47,254 nucleotides of DNA, from assembly GCA_018608485.1 (NCBI GenBank), contig JABAZK010000188.1, forward strand, positions 1 to 47,254. The letters are read 5' to 3'. The notes beneath the pieces were generated by a model, which did not search any database, was not told the DNA's origin, and was given only the letters and a program-made list of their open reading frames with translations. Within the stretch, counting starts at the first letter, position 1. The number at the start of each line of letters is the position of its first letter. The DNA is from Flavobacteriaceae bacterium (GTDB lineage Bacteria; Bacteroidota; Bacteroidia; Flavobacteriales; Flavobacteriaceae). Position numbers and translations under genes: made by a program. Positions 8,664 through 18,361 of the stretch are shown piece by piece.

Positions 8664-9782
8664 TTAAATAATGGTAGATTGTCCAAGATGAATATTAGTG
8701 AAATTCACATTGGTATCATTAGGATTATTAATGAAATCTTCAATAAAATCTCCAACCTTAGAGGTGGTAACCATATCTGTTTTTGTATTTAAATCTGGTG
8801 TTGTGATTTGTAATTTTAAAGATTTATCTACAGCTTTTCTTACTAGAGCTGCTTCCTTAGTTAGTTGAAAATGATCTAATAACATAGCAGCAGATAAAAT
8901 AGAGGCAATAGGGTTAGCTATGCTTTTTCCAGTTGCTTGTGGGTAGGAACCATGTATGGGTTCAAATAAGGCATATTTTTCACCAATTGATGCGGATGCT
9001 AGTAAACCTATTGATCCACCTATTACACTAGCTTCATCACTAATAATGTCTCCAAACATATTTTCTGTAAGAATTACATCAAATTGTTTTGGGTTTAATA
9101 TCATTTGCATTGCAGCATTATCTACGAATAAGAAGTCTAGAGCTACTTCTGAATATTCTTTTGCTACCTCTCCAACTACTTTACGCCATAACCTGGAACT
9201 TTCTAACACATTGGCTTTATCCACTAAGGTTACTTTTTTACTTCTGGTTAAAGCTGCCTTAAAGGCTAAATGAGCTATTCTTTCAATTTCAAAACGATTG
9301 TATTCACACAAATCTGAAGCAGTGTTTCCGTCTTTACTAAGTTGCTTTTCTCCAAAATAAATACCACCAGTTAATTCTCTGTAGATACTAATATCTGTCC
9401 CTGTAATAATCTCTTTTTTTAATGGAGACTTGTCTAGAAGTGTTTCGTATGCTTTTACCGGACGGATGTTAGCAAATAACCCCAAAGATTTTCTAAGTTT
9501 TAACAAACCTTGTTCCGGTCTTACTTTTGCTGAGGGATCGTTGTCGTATTTTGGATGCCCTATAGATCCAAATAATATAGCATCTGAAGACATGCAAAGT
9601 TCTAGTGTTTCGTCTGGTAAAGGATTTCCAGTTTTGTCTATAGCTATTGCACCAACATTAGCTTCTTCAAAAATAAACGTATGGTCAAACTCTGAAGCTA
9701 TAGCTTTTAATACTTTAATTGCTTCATTGGTTACTTCTGGTCCAATTCCGTCTCCTGGTAGGGTGGCTATTTTTAATTTCAT
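8664..9782 (-). CDS. leuB: 3-isopropylmalate dehydrogenase
   Basis: LeuB oxidatively decarboxylates 3-isopropylmalate to 2-ketoisocaproate with NAD+. The 372-residue product starts with the family opening IATLPGDGIGPEV and contains TGGIYFGEK, the substrate-binding DNAAMQMILNP, and ENMFGDIISDEA with the metal-binding aspartates. The length is typical. It is the last gene of the minus-strand leucine cluster, about 50 bases after leuD, and converges tail to tail with argH. Confidence 0.96.
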   Translation of the reverse strand: MKLKIATLPGDGIGPEVTNEAIKVLKAIASEFDHTFIFEEANVGAIAIDKTGNPLPDETLELCMSSDAILFGSIGHPKYDNDPSAKVRPEQGLLKLRKSLGLFANIRPVKAYETLLDKSPLKKEIITGTDISIYRELTGGIYFGEKQLSKDGNTASDLCEYNRFEIERIAHLAFKAALTRSKKVTLVDKANVLESSRLWRKVVGEVAKEYSEVALDFLFVDNAAMQMILNPKQFDVILTENMFGDIISDEASVIGGSIGLLASASIGEKYALFEPIHGSYPQATGKSIANPIASILSAAMLLDHFQLTKEAALVRKAVDKSLKLQITTPDLNTKTDMVTTSKVGDFIEDFINNPNDTNVNFTNIHLGQSTII

Positions 9783-9832
9783 TTTTTTTGTTTCCGAAAA
9801 GAGTGGAAATATAAGATTTTAATTTATAATAA

Positions 9833-10420
9833 TTACTTTCTCTGAGTTTCAAAAGCCTCTATCATTTCTTTTTTACTCAATAGATAATCAATATCATCAT
9901 ATCCATTAATCATACATGTTTTTTTGTAAGGATCAATTTCAAAAGTTTCAAATAAATTTGTGTCAGCTATTGAGATAATTTGCTTTTCTAAGTCTACTAG
10001 AATTTCAGTTTCTGGTTTTTTATGGATAGTATCCATTAAAATAGTTAAAAAACTTGGAGATACTTGTAAAGGCAACAAACCGTTATTCAAAGCATTTCCT
10101 TTAAAAATATCTGCAAAAAAACTTGAAACAATTACTTTAAACCCATAGCCAACCAATGCCCAGGCTGCATGTTCTCTACTTGATCCACATCCGAAGTTAT
10201 CTCCAGCAATTAATATACTTCCTGAGTACAAGGGGTTATTTAGTGAAAAAGCTGTGTTGGTATTTCCATTTTTATCAAATCTCCAATCTCTGAATACATT
10301 ATCACCAAATCCTTTTTTATCAGTAGCTTTTAAGAACCGAGCTGGAATAATTTGATCTGTGTCAATATTTTCTATGGCTAATGGAACTGCTTTAGATGTT
10401 ATTTTTGTAAACTTTTCCAT
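9833..10420 (-). CDS. leuD: 3-isopropylmalate dehydratase small subunit
   Basis: LeuD is the swivelling small subunit of isopropylmalate isomerase, which pairs with LeuC to interconvert 2- and 3-isopropylmalate. The 195-residue product has [13 protein letters not shown] near the N-terminus and the substrate-binding loop [14 protein letters not shown], both diagnostic. Its ATG shares one base with the leuC stop codon (TAATG), so the two subunits are translationally coupled, fitting their equal stoichiometry. Confidence 0.96.
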   Translation of the reverse strand: MEKFTKITSKAVPLAIENIDTDQIIPARFLKATDKKGFGDNVFRDWRFDKNGNTNTAFSLNNPLYSGSILIAGDNFGCGSSREHAAWALVGYGFKVIVSSFFADIFKGNALNNGLLPLQVSPSFLTILMDTIHKKPETEILVDLEKQIISIADTNLFETFEIDPYKKTCMINGYDDIDYLLSKKEMIEAFETQRK

Positions 10421-11802
10421 TAATTTAATTGTTTAGTTATGTCTATGATTTTTCCCTCAACAGCAGTAGCTGCTGCAACTAAAGGACTGGCTAAAATAGT
10501 TCTAGATCCTTGACCCTGTCTTCCTTCAAAATTACGGTTAGAGGTTGAGACACAATATTCACCTTTTGGTATTTTATCGTCATTCATGGCTAGACATGCA
10601 GAGCAACCAGGTTGTCTTAATTCAAAACCTGCATTGTCAAAAATTTCTTTTAATCCTTCTTCAATTATTTGAGCTTCTACTTGTTTGCTTCCGGGAACTA
10701 ACCAAGCAGTTACATTTTCCGCTTTTTGTTTTCCTTTAATAAAATTAGCAGCTACTCTAAAGTCTTCAATTCTTGAATTTGTACAACTACCTATAAAAAC
10801 ATAGTTAATTTGCTGATCTATTAACGAAGATCCTGCTTCAAAATTCATATATTCTAAAGACTTTTTAAAAGAACTATTATTTTCCTTAGGAATAGTTTCT
10901 GTAATTTTTATTCCCATTCCAGGATTAGTTCCGTAGGTAACCATTGGGCCAATATCTTCTGCATCAAAAATATATTCTTGATCAAAAACAGCATCAATAT
11001 CTGATGGTAGGGTTTTCCAATAGGCTACTTTTTTGTCAAAATCTGTTCCTTTGGGAGCAAACTGTCTGTCTTTTATATAATTAAAAGTTGTTTCATCTGG
11101 AGCGATCATTCCGCCTCTAGCTCCCATTTCAATACTCATGTTACATACGGTCATTCTGCCTTCCATACTCATGTCTTCGAAAACATTACCAGCATATTCA
11201 CAAAAATACCCAGTCCCAGAGTTGGTGCCAAGTTTAGAGATTATATATAAAATAACGTCTTTTGGAAGCACTCCTTTTTTGAGCTTTCCATTAACAGTTA
11301 CTCGCAAACTTTTTGGTTTCTTTAAAAGCAAACATTGGCTTGCAAATACTTGAGCAACTTGGCTAGTTCCAATTCCAAAAGCGATGGCACCAAAAGCTCC
11401 ATGAGTGGAGGTATGGCTATCTCCACAAACCATTGTCATACCCGGTTGAGTTATTCCAAGTTCTGGAGCCATTACATGTACTATTCCATTGTATTTGTGT
11501 CCTAATTCATACAGCGTAATATTATTGTCTGAACAGTTTTTTGATAGCTGTTCTAACTGATTTTTAGACAACTTATCTTTTATGGGCAAGTGCTGATTTA
11601 TTGTTGGGGTATTATGGTCTGCAGTAGCAACAATTTGATTGGGTCTAAAAATAGGTATAGATCTTTCCTTTAGTTCATTGAATGCCTGCGGGCTAGTTAC
11701 CTCATGAATAAGATGTTTATCTATATAAAGTACTTGTGGGCCTTCTTTGATTGTATCTACAACATGTTGGTCCCATATTTTATCAAAAAGTGTTTTACTC
11801 AT
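10420..11802 (-). CDS. leuC: 3-isopropylmalate dehydratase large subunit
   Basis: LeuC is the iron-sulfur catalytic subunit of isopropylmalate isomerase, a member of the aconitase superfamily. The 460-residue product has the three 4Fe-4S cysteines in IGSCTNSR and [10 protein letters not shown] near the C-terminal third, and the active-site run [14 protein letters not shown]. The length is close to the 466 residues of the E. coli protein. It follows leuA by about 25 bases and overlaps leuD by one base. Confidence 0.97.
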   Translation of the reverse strand: MSKTLFDKIWDQHVVDTIKEGPQVLYIDKHLIHEVTSPQAFNELKERSIPIFRPNQIVATADHNTPTINQHLPIKDKLSKNQLEQLSKNCSDNNITLYELGHKYNGIVHVMAPELGITQPGMTMVCGDSHTSTHGAFGAIAFGIGTSQVAQVFASQCLLLKKPKSLRVTVNGKLKKGVLPKDVILYIISKLGTNSGTGYFCEYAGNVFEDMSMEGRMTVCNMSIEMGARGGMIAPDETTFNYIKDRQFAPKGTDFDKKVAYWKTLPSDIDAVFDQEYIFDAEDIGPMVTYGTNPGMGIKITETIPKENNSSFKKSLEYMNFEAGSSLIDQQINYVFIGSCTNSRIEDFRVAANFIKGKQKAENVTAWLVPGSKQVEAQIIEEGLKEIFDNAGFELRQPGCSACLAMNDDKIPKGEYCVSTSNRNFEGRQGQGSRTILASPLVAAATAVEGKIIDITKQLN

Positions 11803-11827
11803 CGTATCTTTCTAGTGAGGTCTGTGA

Positions 11828-13003
11828 TTAAACTTTTAATATTTGATTAGAAATGCTAGTTGATTCTATGATTTGATGAATATCTTCATCATTAACTTCT
11901 TTCTTTTTATCAGCGAAACTTAAAAAATTAGAGTATACAATGTCTAATTGTAATTTTGTTAATTCATAACCTGCAATTTTTGCTCTGTAAGCCAATGCAG
12001 CCCTTCCACTTCTGGCAGTTAAAACAATGGCAGACTCTGTAACTCCAACATCTTTGGGATCAATTATTTCGTAGGTCTCACGATTTTTGATCACGCCATC
12101 TTGATGAATTCCAGAACTATGTGCAAAGGCATTAGCTCCAACTATAGCTTTATTAGGTTGCGTGTAGACACCCATACTTTCACTAACCAGTTGACTTAAA
12201 CCATACAAATGCTTGGTATTAATATTGGTGTCTAAATTTAAATAAGGATGTTGTTTTAAAATCATTACAACCTCTTCTAAAGCAGTATTTCCTGCGCGCT
12301 CACCAATACCGTTAATGGTACATTCTATTTGTCTAGCTCCATTAATAATACCCTCTATAGAATTAGCAGTAGCTAACCCAAGATCATTATGACAATGACA
12401 AGAAATAATAGCGTTTTCAATACCTTTAACATGCTCCTTTAAATATTTTATTTTAGCCCCGTATTCGCTGGGTAGGCAATACCCAGTTGTATCTGGTATA
12501 TTTAAAACTGTAGCTCCAGCTCTAATAGCTTCTTCACAAACTCTGGCAAGAAATTCATTATCTGTTCTACCGGCATCTTCAGCATAAAACTCAACATCTT
12601 CAACAAATGTCTTCGCATATTTTACTGCTTCATAAGCTCTGTGTAAAATATCATTTTTATTTGAGTTGAATTTGTATTTTATATGGGAGTCTGAGGTACC
12701 AATACCTGTATGAATTCTTGGCCTTTTGGCATATTTTAGAGCTTCAGCTGCAACTTCAATATCTTTTTTTACTGCTCTAGTTAGTCCACAAACAGAGGCA
12801 TTTTTAACAATTTTTGAAATTTCTTCTACAGATTTAAAGTCACCTGGGCTAGAAACTGGAAATCCTGCTTCAATTACATCAACACCTAAAATATCGAGGC
12901 GCTCCGCGATAATTATTTTTTGGTCTGTATCTAACTTACAGCCAGGTACTTGTTCTCCGTCTCGTAGTGTTGTGTCAAAAATTTGGATGGTGGTATCTGA
13001 CAT
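11828..13003 (-). CDS. leuA: 2-isopropylmalate synthase, short form
   Basis: LeuA condenses acetyl-CoA with 2-ketoisovalerate, the committed step of leucine synthesis. The 391-residue product has the HMGL-like barrel signatures [13 protein letters not shown] at the N-terminus and the metal-binding [12 protein letters not shown] in the middle. It ends soon after the GSSGIH-type region (here [10 protein letters not shown]) and the linker helices, so the roughly 120-residue C-terminal leucine-binding regulatory domain of the 523-residue E. coli enzyme is missing. That domain mediates feedback inhibition in long forms. A homocitrate or citramalate synthase is a formal alternative, but leuC, leuD and leuB directly downstream make LeuA much more likely. 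It is the first gene of the cluster; the 147 bases upstream hold no obvious leucine-rich leader. Confidence 0.93.
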   Translation of the reverse strand: MSDTTIQIFDTTLRDGEQVPGCKLDTDQKIIIAERLDILGVDVIEAGFPVSSPGDFKSVEEISKIVKNASVCGLTRAVKKDIEVAAEALKYAKRPRIHTGIGTSDSHIKYKFNSNKNDILHRAYEAVKYAKTFVEDVEFYAEDAGRTDNEFLARVCEEAIRAGATVLNIPDTTGYCLPSEYGAKIKYLKEHVKGIENAIISCHCHNDLGLATANSIEGIINGARQIECTINGIGERAGNTALEEVVMILKQHPYLNLDTNINTKHLYGLSQLVSESMGVYTQPNKAIVGANAFAHSSGIHQDGVIKNRETYEIIDPKDVGVTESAIVLTARSGRAALAYRAKIAGYELTKLQLDIVYSNFLSFADKKKEVNDEDIHQIIESTSISNQILKV

Positions 13004-13150
13004 TTATTAAAATATATTTTTGTATTGCCTTACGAATTTATATTTTGGATAGCTCTTAGACTTGTTTTAATTTTATATTATTACGATGTTCAACAAGATA
13101 ATTAATGCTTAAACAATTAATAAACAATAACTTAGCAGGTTATTTTAAAT

Positions 13151-14698
13151 ATGACTAAATCTCAAAAAGATAATTTATTTCAATTAGTTAAATCGCTCTC
13201 AAAATCTGAAAAAAGGCAATTTAAATTGTATGTAGGAAGACTGGGGGTAAATACTGATTCAAAGTTTTTAAATTTATTTAATTTTTTAGACAAAGCTACT
13301 ACATATGAAGAAATTTCAATTTTAGAGAAGAGCGGAATTAAAAAACAACAATTAGCCAACGTTAAAGCGCATTTATACAAGCAGATTTTAATCAGTTTAA
13401 AATTGAGTCCTTCTCATCAAAATGTTCGTTCTCAAATTAGAGAGCAACTAGATTTTGCTTCGATTTTATACCACAAAGGGTTGTACAAACAAAGTCTTAA
13501 AATTCTTGAAAAAGCTAAAGAATTTGCTATTTTGAATGAAGAAAAAAATCTTGCATATGAAGTCGTTGAACTAGAAAAAGTTATTGAATCTCAATACATT
13601 ACAAGAAGTATAAGTAATAGGGCTGATGAATTAACAATACAAGCCAAAGAGTTAAGTGCCTTAAATGTATTGGCTAGTAAGTTATCTAATTTATCACTTC
13701 AACTTTATGGTATAATTTTAAAATCTGGGTACGTTAAAAATGAAGAAGAGAATAATTATATTAAAGATTATTTTTACAAAAGATTGCCTAAATATAATAT
13801 TATTCAAATGGGTTTTAGAGAAAAGCTGTGGCTATACAAAGCTCATTTATGGTATAGTTTTTTAACTCAAGATTTTTTAAATTGTTATAAATATGCATCA
13901 AAGTGGGTGACCTTGTTTTACGAGAATCCTATAATGATTAATTCACATCCAGTATTTTTTTTAAAAGGGAATAATTATTTATTGGAATCTTTATTTTTTA
14001 TCAGAAGAAAAAAACGTTTTGAAAAAACACTTCTAAGTCTTGAAAAAATTATTACAAGTGATGGATTTCCTAAAGATAACAATATAGAGGCCCTAAGTTT
14101 CTTATATATAAATCTTCACAAAATTAACTTATATTTTACAGACGGTAACTTTGACGAGGGTTTAAGGATTATTCCTAAAATTGATTCGCAACTGGTTTTA
14201 TTTAAAAATAGAATTGATGAACACCATGTGATGACCTTTTATTACAAGTTTGCAAGCATGTATTTTGGTTCAGGAGATAACGATACTTGTATCTTCTATT
14301 TAGATAAAATTATTTCGAACAAATCGTTATCTATGAGACAAGATTTGTTGTGTTTTTCTAGAATCTTAAACTTATTTGCACATTATGAGGCTGGTTATGA
14401 CTATCATATTGATACTTTACTTAAAAGTACGTATAAGTTTTTACTTAAAATGAATGATTTACATGAGGTTCAAAAAGAAATGATCAAGTTTATTAAAAGC
14501 TTACAAAATATTTATCCACAAGACATTAAAAAGGCGTTTATAAAATTACATTCAAAACTAAAAACTTTTGAAGATGACCCATATGAGAGTAGAGCTTTCT
14601 TATATTTAGATATTATCTCCTGGTTAGAAAGTAATATTCAAAATAAACCAATAGGAGAAATCATAAAAAATAAATATTCCCTAAATATTGATAGGTGA
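13151..14698 (+). CDS. Helical-repeat protein of unknown function
   Basis: I do not recognise a characterised family. The 515-residue product has no signal peptide or membrane segment and is rich in Lys, Leu, Phe and Tyr, with an all-helical look. The N-terminal 90 residues (LFQLVKSLSKSEKRQFKLY, then KAHLYKQILISL) read like a compact conserved helical domain that I have seen in Bacteroidota hypothetical proteins. The rest contains paired amphipathic helices suggestive of TPR-like repeats, for example around residues 108-135 (ASILYHKGLYKQSLKILEKA). It is divergent from leuA and upstream of the thr operon leader. The start at 13151 is preceded by TAACTTAG (13128-13135), a one-mismatch -7 box. 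A scaffold or RNA- or protein-binding role is possible; no enzymatic motif is visible. Confidence 0.85.
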   Translation: MTKSQKDNLFQLVKSLSKSEKRQFKLYVGRLGVNTDSKFLNLFNFLDKATTYEEISILEKSGIKKQQLANVKAHLYKQILISLKLSPSHQNVRSQIREQLDFASILYHKGLYKQSLKILEKAKEFAILNEEKNLAYEVVELEKVIESQYITRSISNRADELTIQAKELSALNVLASKLSNLSLQLYGIILKSGYVKNEEENNYIKDYFYKRLPKYNIIQMGFREKLWLYKAHLWYSFLTQDFLNCYKYASKWVTLFYENPIMINSHPVFFLKGNNYLLESLFFIRRKKRFEKTLLSLEKIITSDGFPKDNNIEALSFLYINLHKINLYFTDGNFDEGLRIIPKIDSQLVLFKNRIDEHHVMTFYYKFASMYFGSGDNDTCIFYLDKIISNKSLSMRQDLLCFSRILNLFAHYEAGYDYHIDTLLKSTYKFLLKMNDLHEVQKEMIKFIKSLQNIYPQDIKKAFIKLHSKLKTFEDDPYESRAFLYLDIISWLESNIQNKPIGEIIKNKYSLNIDR

Positions 14699-14763
14699 TT
14701 TTATCAGATTCATAAAAGTGTCCCGTAAAACTACTTTTTTTTTTCTCAACTAAATTTAAGTCA

Positions 14764-14771
14764 TACATTTG
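14764..14771 (+). promoter_or_regulatory. Candidate -7 promoter box of the thr operon
   Basis: The octamer TACATTTG matches the Bacteroidota -7 consensus TAnnTTTG exactly. A TTC, one base off the -33 TTG, lies 18 bases upstream (14743-14745). Transcription would begin near 14778, giving a leader of about 180 bases before thrA, long enough for attenuation control. Confidence 0.5.
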
Positions 14772-14838
14772 AATCGTGATACAAACTATAGAATACATAA
14801 CTAATACACTACAAAACAAGATAATAGTCAACTTTTTT

Positions 14839-14871
14839 GTGATTATTACCATTTCTACTATTACCCTTTAG
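14839..14871 (+). promoter_or_regulatory. thrL: Candidate Ile/Thr-rich leader peptide of the thr operon
   Basis: A short frame begins at a GTG (14839) and ends at TAG (14869-14871), encoding (M)IITISTITL: four Ile and three Thr among nine residues after the start. The same frame is open back to GTG 14776, adding further Ile and Thr codons, but that start would lie before or at the predicted transcription start. The composition matches leader peptides that sense charged tRNA-Thr and tRNA-Ile upstream of thr operons, such as E. coli ThrL. No ATG and no Shine-Dalgarno sequence are present, and the exact start is uncertain. It lies 90 bases before thrA. Confidence 0.5.
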
Positions 14872-14885
14872 GGGTATATTTTTTT
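14862..14885 (+). terminator. Candidate attenuator hairpin of the thr leader
   Basis: A five-base stem TACCC/GGGTA with a five-base loop (14862-14876) is followed after two bases by seven T residues (14879-14885). The stem overlaps the last Thr, Leu and stop codons of the leader frame. The stem is short. It could instead be a plain terminator of the preceding 515-codon gene. Confidence 0.4.
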
Positions 14886-14911
14886 CATATAAATCAGGTT
14901 AATAATTCGAA

Positions 14912-14928
14912 TTTCGATAGCATCGAAA
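14912..14928 (+). promoter_or_regulatory. Second hairpin in the thrA leader
   Basis: TTTCGAT and ATCGAAA form a perfect seven-base stem with a three-base loop, 33 bases before the thrA ATG. A TTCGAA just upstream (14906-14911) could pair with the same 3' arm, so two alternative folds exist. No T-run follows, so it is not a classic terminator. It may be part of leader folding or translational control. Confidence 0.35.
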
Positions 14929-14961
14929 AATCTATATAAATTTTCTCAAAACTTTTATAAA

Positions 14962-17403
14962 ATGAAAGTATTAAAGTTTGGTGGTTCATCAGTATCCAGT
15001 CCAAAAAATATTGAAAAAGTATTAAATATTGTAGCTAATTCATCTGCAGAACAAAATGTAGTAGTCGTAGTTTCGGCATTTGGTAAAACAACAAATGCCC
15101 TGATAAAAGGTGCTAAATTGGCATCACAAAAAAATGAAGAATATCTTAAAGTTCTAAAAGAACTAGAAAATCATCATTTTGAGGTTGTAAAAGAATTAAT
15201 ACCAGTAAAGCACCAAACTCCGGTAAATAGCCATGTTAAACAATTGTTTAATCAGTTAGAAACTATATATGAGGGTTGTTTTTTGTTAAGAGAACTAAGC
15301 CCAAAAACTCTAGCTAAGGTTTCTAGTTTCGGTGAATTGCTATCTTCTTATATTATTGCAAAAGCTGCTAATGAAGAGTTTACAACAGTTTATAAAGATA
15401 GCCGAGAATTAATTGTTGCTTCAGATAATTATAACAATGCTAATGTAGATTTTCCTACTACTTTTAAAAAATGTGACGAATATTTTTCTACCCATTCACA
15501 GAAAGTAACTATTATACCTGGTTTTGTAGCTAGAACCATTCATGGAAAAACAACTACACTTGGCAGAGGTGGGTCAGATTTTACAGCATCAATCATAGCC
15601 GCTGCATTAAATGCTTCGGAATTACAAATTTGGACAGATGTAAGTGGTATGTTTACTGCCAATCCATCTATTGTAAAACAAGCATCTGTTATAGATCATA
15701 TATCTTACCACGAGGCTATGGAACTTTCTCATTTTGGAGCAAAAGTAATTTATCCACCAACAATTCAACCAGTTCTAAGGAAAGAGATTCCCATAGTTAT
15801 AAAAAATACATTTCAACCAGAAGATTCAGGAACTTTAATTACTAAAGAGACTAGTATAAATAAGCCAGTAAAAGGGATTAGTCACATAGAGGATATCTCA
15901 TTAGTAACTCTTGAAGGGAATGGCATGGTTGGTATTCCTGGTTTTTCCAAACGTTTATTTGAAGTACTTTATTTACATCAAATTAATATTATTTTAATTA
16001 CTCAGGCTTCCTCAGAATTATCTATTTGTCTTGCAATTTCTGACGACGATGCTGCTAAAGCAAAAACTATTATTGATGAGGTATTTGAATATGAAATTCA
16101 ATTGCAAAAGGTAAAACCTGTTAAAATTGAAAAACAGCTTTGTGTCATAGCTTTAGTTGGAGATAACATGAGAAATTATCACGGATTAAGTGGTAAAATG
16201 TTTAGTGCTCTAGGAAAGAATAACATAAATATTCGTGCAATAGCACAAGGTGCATCAGAAAAAAATATTTCTGCTGTAATCGATAAGATAGAGGCAAAAA
16301 AAGCGTTAAACACGCTGCATGAGCGCTTTTTTGAAGAAAGAATTAAAGAATTAAATCTTTTTGTAACTGGAGTAGGTAACGTGGGAGAGAAATTTTTAGC
16401 TCAGATAAATCAACAAAAAAAATACATTAAAGAAAATTTAAAGTTAAAAATCAGAGTGATTGGTGTATCTAATTCTAGACAAATGTTTTTTGACCAAAAT
16501 GGTATAGATTTATCCAATTGGAAAGAACTTTTAAAAAATGGAGAAAAGGCAGGAATTGACACTTATTTTTCTAGAGTTTCTGAGTTAAACCTTAGAAACA
16601 GCATTTTTATAGATATTACTGCCAATCAAAACGTTTCGGAGATGTATGAACCTTATTTAAGTCAAAATATTGCAGTGGTGACTTGCAATAAAATTGCCTG
16701 TGCTTCTAGTTCTGAAAATTATAATACTTTGAAAAATGTTTCTCGAAAATCGAATGTTTCTTTTCTTTATGAAACTAATGTTGGAGCTGGATTGCCTATT
16801 ATTGATACGCTTAAGAATTTAATAGCCTCAGGAGATAGAGTTCATAAAATTCAAGCAGTACTCTCTGGGAGCCTAAATTTTGTATTCAATAAATTTGATG
16901 CATCAACAACTTTTTCCTCAGTGGTAAAACAAGCCGCTACTGAAGGATATACAGAACCAGATCCAAAAATAGATCTCAGCGGTATTGATGTGGCTAGAAA
17001 AATTTTAATCTTAGCCAGAGAAAGTGGTTTTAATTTAGAATTAGAAGACATAGAAAATAATTCATTTTTATCAAAAGAAAGTCTTGAAACTAAAAATAAT
17101 GCAGATTTTTATCTTTCATTAGAGAAAGATGAATCTCAATTTCAACAGTTATTTTTGGAATCACAAGCAAAGAACTGTCGTTTAAAGTATGTGGCAGAGT
17201 TTAAAGATGGAAAAGCTAAAGTTGGTTTGCAAGAAATTGATTCTTCTCACTCATTTTACAATTTAGAGGGCAGCGATAATATTGTGTTATTTTATACAGA
17301 CAGGTATTTTGAGCAACCTTTAATTATAAAAGGAGCTGGTGCCGGTGCTGATGTTACAGCTTCTGGTATATTTGCAGATGTTATTAGAACAGGAAACCTG
17401 TAG
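14962..17403 (+). CDS. thrA: Bifunctional aspartate kinase / homoserine dehydrogenase I
   Basis: This fused cytoplasmic enzyme carries out the first and third steps from aspartate towards threonine and methionine. The 813-residue product begins with the aspartokinase signature KFGGSSVSS and contains the kinase region TTLGRGGSDFTAS. Tandem ACT regulatory domains follow (about 315-455), including the LVTLEGNGMVGIPG and VIALVGDNM strands. The dehydrogenase Rossmann motif TGVGNVGEKFLAQI starts near 466, with the catalytic-domain region GAGLPIIDTLK later. The length is close to the 820 residues of E. coli ThrA. ACT domains imply feedback control by threonine. It is the first gene of thrABC, and a candidate leader peptide and hairpin lie upstream. 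Confidence 0.96.
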   Translation: MKVLKFGGSSVSSPKNIEKVLNIVANSSAEQNVVVVVSAFGKTTNALIKGAKLASQKNEEYLKVLKELENHHFEVVKELIPVKHQTPVNSHVKQLFNQLETIYEGCFLLRELSPKTLAKVSSFGELLSSYIIAKAANEEFTTVYKDSRELIVASDNYNNANVDFPTTFKKCDEYFSTHSQKVTIIPGFVARTIHGKTTTLGRGGSDFTASIIAAALNASELQIWTDVSGMFTANPSIVKQASVIDHISYHEAMELSHFGAKVIYPPTIQPVLRKEIPIVIKNTFQPEDSGTLITKETSINKPVKGISHIEDISLVTLEGNGMVGIPGFSKRLFEVLYLHQINIILITQASSELSICLAISDDDAAKAKTIIDEVFEYEIQLQKVKPVKIEKQLCVIALVGDNMRNYHGLSGKMFSALGKNNINIRAIAQGASEKNISAVIDKIEAKKALNTLHERFFEERIKELNLFVTGVGNVGEKFLAQINQQKKYIKENLKLKIRVIGVSNSRQMFFDQNGIDLSNWKELLKNGEKAGIDTYFSRVSELNLRNSIFIDITANQNVSEMYEPYLSQNIAVVTCNKIACASSSENYNTLKNVSRKSNVSFLYETNVGAGLPIIDTLKNLIASGDRVHKIQAVLSGSLNFVFNKFDASTTFSSVVKQAATEGYTEPDPKIDLSGIDVARKILILARESGFNLELEDIENNSFLSKESLETKNNADFYLSLEKDESQFQQLFLESQAKNCRLKYVAEFKDGKAKVGLQEIDSSHSFYNLEGSDNIVLFYTDRYFEQPLIIKGAGAGADVTASGIFADVIRTGNL

Positions 17404-17434
17404 GGGTATATAATACTAATTAGAAAATAATAAG

Positions 17435-18355
17435 ATGAAAGAAATTAAAATATTTACACCTGCTACAGTAGCTAATATCTCTTGTGGTTTTGATATTCTT
17501 GGTCTTTGTTTGGATACCGTTGGAGATGAAATGATTGTTAGAGAGGTGCCTGAAAAAGGAATCAAATTAACGAAAATCACAGGTCAGAAATTGCCATTAG
17601 AAACACATGAAAATGTTGCTGGTGTTGCAGGCTTAGCATTGCTTGAACAGGTAGATGCCTCTGTTGGTTACGAAATAGAAATATACAAAAAAATAAAACC
17701 AGGCAGTGGAATAGGAAGTAGCGCTGCAAGTGCAGCTGGTGCCGTATTTGCAATCAATGAATTGCTAGGTAAGCCATTTTCTAAACAAGAGTTAATTTAT
17801 TTTGCAATGCAAGGAGAAAAATTAGCTAGTGGTACTGAACATGCAGATAATGTATCACCAGTAATTCTTGGAGGCTTTACCCTGGTTAGAAGTTATAAAC
17901 CACTAGATGTTTTAAAAATTAATTCTCCTGATGATTTATACGCGACCATTATTCATCCTCAAATAGAAGTGAAAACATCAGATTCAAGGGCTGTTTTAAA
18001 AAATCAAATATCACTAAAAAAAATGGTTACTCAAATGGGTAATTTTGGAGGTTTAATTAGTGGATTATACACTAGTAATTATAATTTGATAGGAAGATCT
18101 TTGCATGATGAAATTATAGAACCCAATCGATTGGTTTTAATTCCAGAATTTAACAAAATTAAAAAGGGAGTTATTCAAGCAGGTGCTTTAGGTGCTGGTA
18201 TTTCCGGTTCAGGACCTTCTATTTTTGCATTGAGTAAAGGAAAGGAAACTGCTAATATTGTTGGTGAAACAATGGCAGAAATTTACAACACCACAGACAT
18301 AGATTATGATATTCATGTGTCAAAAATTAACCAACAAGGAATTAAAATTTTATAA
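17435..18355 (+). CDS. thrB: Homoserine kinase
   Basis: ThrB phosphorylates homoserine with ATP to O-phosphohomoserine. The 306-residue product is a GHMP-family kinase: PATVANISCGFD at the N-terminus, the ATP-binding glycine/serine loop PGSGIGSSAASAAGA (about 89-103), and the C-terminal GAGISGSGPSIFAL motif. The length matches the family. It lies 31 bases after thrA and 6 bases before thrC, clearly in one operon. Confidence 0.96.
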   Translation: MKEIKIFTPATVANISCGFDILGLCLDTVGDEMIVREVPEKGIKLTKITGQKLPLETHENVAGVAGLALLEQVDASVGYEIEIYKKIKPGSGIGSSAASAAGAVFAINELLGKPFSKQELIYFAMQGEKLASGTEHADNVSPVILGGFTLVRSYKPLDVLKINSPDDLYATIIHPQIEVKTSDSRAVLKNQISLKKMVTQMGNFGGLISGLYTSNYNLIGRSLHDEIIEPNRLVLIPEFNKIKKGVIQAGALGAGISGSGPSIFALSKGKETANIVGETMAEIYNTTDIDYDIHVSKINQQGIKIL

Positions 18356-18361
18356 ATAAGT

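Noticed and set aside
13004-13150. Leucine leader peptide or T-box-like element upstream of leuA
   Set aside because: No run of Leu codons, no terminator hairpin and no T-box motif was found on the minus strand.
14776-14838. Longer thr leader peptide starting at GTG 14776
   Set aside because: The frame is open and Ile/Thr-rich, but the start falls at or before the predicted transcription start; kept only as an alternative.
14661-14852. Minus-strand 63-codon frame in the thrA upstream region
   Set aside because: It overlaps the end of the 515-codon gene and is the antisense reading of the Ile/Thr leader region; no family resemblance.
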